Shown: piece by piece, positions 3,518 through 6,944 of the stretch
Layout of the letters: the number at the start of each line of letters is the position of its first letter
Position numbering within the stretch: position 1 is the first letter of the stretch
Source: Bacillota bacterium
GTDB taxonomy: Bacteria > Bacillota_I > Bacilli_A > MOL361 > Turicibacteraceae
DNA length: 6,944 bases
Direction of reading: 5' to 3'
NCBI GenBank assembly: GCA_003486705.1
Contig: DNGE01000026.1
Coordinates: 6,047 to 12,990, forward strand
Notes under the pieces: generated by a model
Told to the model about the DNA's origin: nothing
What the model saw: the letters and a program-made list of their open reading frames with translations, nothing else
Databases searched by the model: none
Position numbers and translations under genes: made by a program

Positions 3518-6349
3518 TTACTGTCGAGCACGATCGCGTTCTAATACTTTCTTCAAGTATTTCCCTGTATACGATTCAGCTACTTCACTGATTTGCTCTG
3601 GTGTTCCTTTAGCTAAAATAGTTCCACCTTTGTTACCACCTTCAGGTCCTAAATCAATAATATAATCTGCCATTTTTATGACATCTAAATTATGTTCAAT
3701 AATAACGATTGTAGCACCTTCTTCAATCATGCGTTCTAGCACTTTTAATAGGCGCTTTACATCATCAACATGAAGGCCTGTTGTTGGTTCATCTAAAATA
3801 TATAAAGTTTTATCTGTGATTCTTCTATGAAGTTCTGAGGCTAACTTCACGCGCTGTGCTTCCCCACCTGATAATGTTGAAGCCGGTTGACCTAGTGTAA
3901 TATACCCTAGCCCTACATCATTTAATGTTTGTAGCTTACGCGCAATTTTTGGATGATGTTCAAAGAAGCTTACGGCATCTTCAACTGTCATAGCTAACAC
4001 ATCAGAAATGTTTTTCCCACGATAGGTAACGGTCAAGGTTTCACGATTATATCGTTTACCTTCACAAATTTCACATGGGACATATACATCTGGTAAGAAG
4101 TGCATTTCAATTTTAATGACACCGTCTCCACGACATGCCTCACAACGACCACCTTTTACATTAAATGAAAAACGACCTTTTTGATAACCACGAACTTTCG
4201 CCTCATTTGTTGAGGCAAATAAGTCACGAATATCATCAAATACACCTGTGTATGTTGCTGGATTAGAACGTGGTGTACGACCGATTGGTGATTGATCAAT
4301 ATCAATTATTTTTTCAATGTATTCAATCCCTTTAATTTCTTTGTGCGCTCCTGGTCGTTCTTTTGTGCGATATAATTTTGCAGCGATACCTTTATATAAA
4401 ATCTCATTAATTAATGTTGATTTTCCAGATCCTGAAACACCTGTAATAACATTCATAATCCCCATTGGAATTTTAATATTAACATTTTTTAGATTGTTTT
4501 CAGTCGCACCATTAATTTCGATAAAGTTTCCATTACCTTCACGACGCTCTTTTGGTAAATAAATTTGTTTTTTTCCACTTAAATACTGACCTGTAATAGA
4601 AGCTTCGTTATTCATGACTTCATCAGGCGTTCCTTCTGCAACAATTTGTCCACCATGAACACCAGCACCTGGACCAATATCAATTAAGTAATCACATGCT
4701 AACATCGTATCCTCATCGTGTTCTACAACGATTAATGTATTTCCAAGATCACGCATTGATTTTAAAGTAGAAATTAAGCGATCATTATCTCGTTGATGTA
4801 ACCCAATTGATGGTTCATCTAAAACGTATAAAACGCCAGATAATCGAGAACCGATTTGGGTTGCTAATCGAATACGCTGAGCTTCACCACCTGATAACGA
4901 TCCTGCTGAGCGATCAAGTGTTAAATAATCTAACCCAACATTGACTAAGAACGACAAGCGTTCTTGAATTTCTTTTAGAATTAAATGAGCAATAACGCGG
5001 TCTTTATCATTTAAGTTAAGTTCTTCAATAAATAGTAAGGCTTCTTGAATTGATAATCCCGTGAAATCATTAATGTTTTTAGAATCGATTAAAACTGATA
5101 AAGCAGCTTCAGATAATCTTTTCCCTCCACATTTTTCACATTTTGTTTCACTCATTAACCCTTCAATCCACTCGCGCATAAATGAAGATGATGTTTCTTT
5201 ATGTCGACGTTCTAAGTTATTAATAACTCCTTCATACACATCAAACTTTTCATGCTTCATTCCGCTTTCAGTGACGATATCAAACATAATCGGTTCATCG
5301 CTACCGTATAAAATAATATTTTTCTCTTTGTCATCTAAGTTTTCAAATGGTTTATTAATATCTATCTTATAATGTTCACAAACTTTTTCAAGAACCTTAC
5401 GCGCATAATTTGCTTCGTTTTCCCAACCACGAATCGCACCCTCCGCAATAGATAGTGTCGGGTTAGGAATTAATAAGTTAATGTCAATTGCTTTTTGCAC
5501 CCCGAGTCCACTACATTCGGGGCATGCTCCGAATGGTGAGTTAAATGAAAACATTCGTGGTTCTAATTCTCCAACAGAGAAATCACAATATGGACAAGAA
5601 AAATGCTCACTAAACACTAACTCGCCTTCACCTAAAACATCGACGATAACTTTACCTTGTCCAAGTTTCAACGCTGTTTCTAATGAATCTGCTAAACGTG
5701 ACGCAACCTCTTCACGGATAGCAATACGGTCAATTACAACTTCAATACTATGTTTCTTATTTTTATTTAACTCAATCTCTTCATCTAAGTCGCGCATTTC
5801 ATTATCAATACGAACTCGAACATAACCGTCCTTTTTTAATTGTTCTAATACTTTTACATGCGATCCTTTTTTACCACTTATAATAGGCGATAAGACTTGA
5901 ATCTTCGTTCTCTCTGGATACTCCAGTAATCGATCAACCATTTGCTCAACAGATTGCGCTTGAATCTCAACTCCGTGTGTTGGACAAACAGGTTTCCCAA
6001 TTCTTGCGAACAATAAACGGAGGTAATCATATATTTCTGTAACTGTCCCAACCGTTGAACGGGGATTTCGATTCGTCGTTTTTTGATCAATGGAAATAGC
6101 TGGTGATAAACCTTCAATAGAATCTACATCTGGCTTTTCCATATTCCCAAGAAATTGTCTTGCATACGCAGATAAACTTTCAACATAACGGCGTTGCCCT
6201 TCTGCATAAATTGTTTCAAATGCTAGCGATGATTTTCCAGAACCTGAAAGTCCAGTCATGACTACCAATTGATTTCTAGGAATTTCAACATCTATATTTT
6301 TTAAATTTTGCTCACGGGCACCTTTTACTATAATTTTATCGTTTTTCAT
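3518..6349 (-). CDS. uvrA: Excinuclease ABC subunit A (UvrA)
   Basis: UvrA is the damage-scanning ATPase of nucleotide excision repair. Its dimer binds distorted DNA and loads UvrB, after which UvrC cuts. The 943 residues match UvrA length and hold two ABC ATPase halves. Half one has Walker A GLSGSGKS (33-40), signature LSGGEAQR (485-492) and Walker B LYVLDEP (507-513). Half two has GVSGSGKS (637-644), LSGGEAQR (826-833) and LYILDEP (849-855). Zinc-module cysteines are present: CP-x-x-H (122-125), CPYC (252-255), CPEC (276-279), CEKC (404-407), CEAC (736-739) and CEIC (759-762). The insert at about 130-245 fits the UvrB-binding domain. The reading frame stays open 28 codons further upstream into the kinase gene. 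I chose the ATG at 6347-6349 because AAGGTGA lies just before it and MKNDKIIVKGAREQNLKN is the normal family start. It begins 10 nt after the kinase stop. Confidence 0.98.
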   Translation of the reverse strand: MKNDKIIVKGAREQNLKNIDVEIPRNQLVVMTGLSGSGKSSLAFETIYAEGQRRYVESLSAYARQFLGNMEKPDVDSIEGLSPAISIDQKTTNRNPRSTVGTVTEIYDYLRLLFARIGKPVCPTHGVEIQAQSVEQMVDRLLEYPERTKIQVLSPIISGKKGSHVKVLEQLKKDGYVRVRIDNEMRDLDEEIELNKNKKHSIEVVIDRIAIREEVASRLADSLETALKLGQGKVIVDVLGEGELVFSEHFSCPYCDFSVGELEPRMFSFNSPFGACPECSGLGVQKAIDINLLIPNPTLSIAEGAIRGWENEANYARKVLEKVCEHYKIDINKPFENLDDKEKNIILYGSDEPIMFDIVTESGMKHEKFDVYEGVINNLERRHKETSSSFMREWIEGLMSETKCEKCGGKRLSEAALSVLIDSKNINDFTGLSIQEALLFIEELNLNDKDRVIAHLILKEIQERLSFLVNVGLDYLTLDRSAGSLSGGEAQRIRLATQIGSRLSGVLYVLDEPSIGLHQRDNDRLISTLKSMRDLGNTLIVVEHDEDTMLACDYLIDIGPGAGVHGGQIVAEGTPDEVMNNEASITGQYLSGKKQIYLPKERREGNGNFIEINGATENNLKNVNIKIPMGIMNVITGVSGSGKSTLINEILYKGIAAKLYRTKERPGAHKEIKGIEYIEKIIDIDQSPIGRTPRSNPATYTGVFDDIRDLFASTNEAKVRGYQKGRFSFNVKGGRCEACRGDGVIKIEMHFLPDVYVPCEICEGKRYNRETLTVTYRGKNISDVLAMTVEDAVSFFEHHPKIARKLQTLNDVGLGYITLGQPASTLSGGEAQRVKLASELHRRITDKTLYILDEPTTGLHVDDVKRLLKVLERMIEEGATIVIIEHNLDVIKMADYIIDLGPEGGNKGGTILAKGTPEQISEVAESYTGKYLKKVLERDRARQ

Positions 6350-6359
6350 GATCATCACC

Positions 6360-6944
6360 TTAATTCTCTTCTTCGTCAATTGGATTAGTACACAACGGTA
6401 AGAAGAATGTAAAGGTAGAACCAACACCAACACTACTGTCTACCGTCAGACTTCCGCCCATTACTTCAGCTAATCCTTTTGAAATACTTAAACCTAATCC
6501 AGTACCACCATATTTTCGAGAAATAGAGTTATTTTCTTGTGTAAAGGATTCAAAAATGGAATCTAACTTCTCGGGTGCAATTCCTTTACCCGTATCGCAC
6601 ACTTTAATTTCGAGAAATGCATAATTTTTATCGATATTATCCAATTTAAATATCACTGTTATTTTTCCATTCTCAGTAAATTTTATCGCATTCGAAACTA
6701 AATTTATAATAATTTGCTTAATTCTACTTTCATCACCGTACAGCGTAGTTGGAATTAAATGATCAACAATGACTTCATATTCTAAATTTTTAGAATTGAT
6801 ATCATTTATAAAAAATCCTTCTAACATCTCACTAATTTGAATCATATTTAATTCAGATATAATTAACTTAATCTTTCCTTCTTCGATTCGTGAGAAATCT
6901 AGTAGCTCTGTTACGATGTTTAATAATAAATCGCTTGAACGATC
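6360..6944 (-). CDS. Sensor histidine kinase, C-terminal part (runs off the right edge)
   Basis: The frame is open to the window edge, giving 194 C-terminal residues. Residues 1-35 are the end of a dimerisation/phosphoacceptor domain (LLNIVTELLDFSRIEEGKIKL). The rest is an HATPase_c domain with the N box NLVSNAIKF (81-89), the G1 box DTGKGIA (117-123), the F box FESFTQ (131-136) and the G2 box GGTGLGLS (146-153), closing with GVGSTFTFFLP. This style, with the E/D-LLDFS-x-IE-x-GK linker, is common in hybrid kinases such as the BarA/ArcB group. However, the protein ends 11 residues after the ATPase domain with no receiver. The phosphorylated histidine and the sensor are outside the window, so the signal is unknown. 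The stop codon TAA (6360-6362) overlaps the uvrA ribosome site, so the two genes are probably co-transcribed and may be translationally coupled. Confidence 0.93.
   Translation of the reverse strand, partial: DRSSDLLLNIVTELLDFSRIEEGKIKLIISELNMIQISEMLEGFFINDINSKNLEYEVIVDHLIPTTLYGDESRIKQIIINLVSNAIKFTENGKITVIFKLDNIDKNYAFLEIKVCDTGKGIAPEKLDSIFESFTQENNSISRKYGGTGLGLSISKGLAEVMGGSLTVDSSVGVGSTFTFFLPLCTNPIDEEEN

Noticed and set aside
4317..6117. ORFs inside uvrA on the plus strand (4317-4562, 5061-5372, 5481-5825) and in another minus frame (5878-6117)
   Set aside because: All overlap conserved UvrA sequence and encode unrecognisable proteins, so they are shadows.
6350..6433. Longer UvrA start 28 codons upstream
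   Set aside because: The added residues would be encoded inside the kinase C-terminus, do not resemble UvrA, and lack a ribosome site. The ATG at 6347-6349 has one and gives the normal family N-terminus.

Overview
The window looks like chromosomal DNA of a low-GC Gram-positive bacterium (Bacillota). The evidence is the AT-rich sequence, strong AGGAGG-type ribosome sites, a Gram-positive HPr kinase/phosphorylase, and a YvlD-like gene, hprK and lgt in the order known from Bacillus subtilis. A Bacilli- or Turicibacter-like host is plausible, but the species cannot be fixed from this sequence. Every convincing gene is on the minus strand, so transcription runs from high to low coordinates.

In transcription order, the right end (6944-6360) is the C-terminal part of a sensor histidine kinase whose N-terminus lies outside the window. 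Ten bases later comes uvrA (6349-3518), the DNA-damage recognition ATPase of nucleotide excision repair, followed by a hairpin that probably ends this transcript. The next 466 bases hold about 200 featureless bases, a good sigma-A-type promoter with an extended -10, and a leader of about 170 nt. The leader carries a strong ribosome site on an 11-codon ORF and a stem-loop. It leads into a membrane-anchored cell-wall protein with DUF348, G5 and 3D domains (YabE/resuscitation-promoting-factor-like, 3051-2077).

Downstream of that gene is a 139-bp inverted-repeat element (1931-2069), then a perfect 19-bp-arm terminator (1881-1920). A second promoter then drives a cluster of a YvlD/phage-holin-4 family membrane protein (GTG start, 1740-1195), hprK (1170-229) and lgt (from 170, running off the left end). 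Two tandem hairpins occupy the 58-base hprK-lgt junction.

Functionally this is a housekeeping neighbourhood: DNA repair, envelope signalling and remodelling, carbon catabolite control through HPr Ser phosphorylation, and lipoprotein lipidation. I see no phage, CRISPR, toxin-antitoxin or other defence system, no rRNA or tRNA, and no recognisable complete insertion sequence. The items most worth a second look are non-coding: the inverted-repeat element at 1931-2069 and the uORF/stem-loop leader in front of the YabE-like gene.
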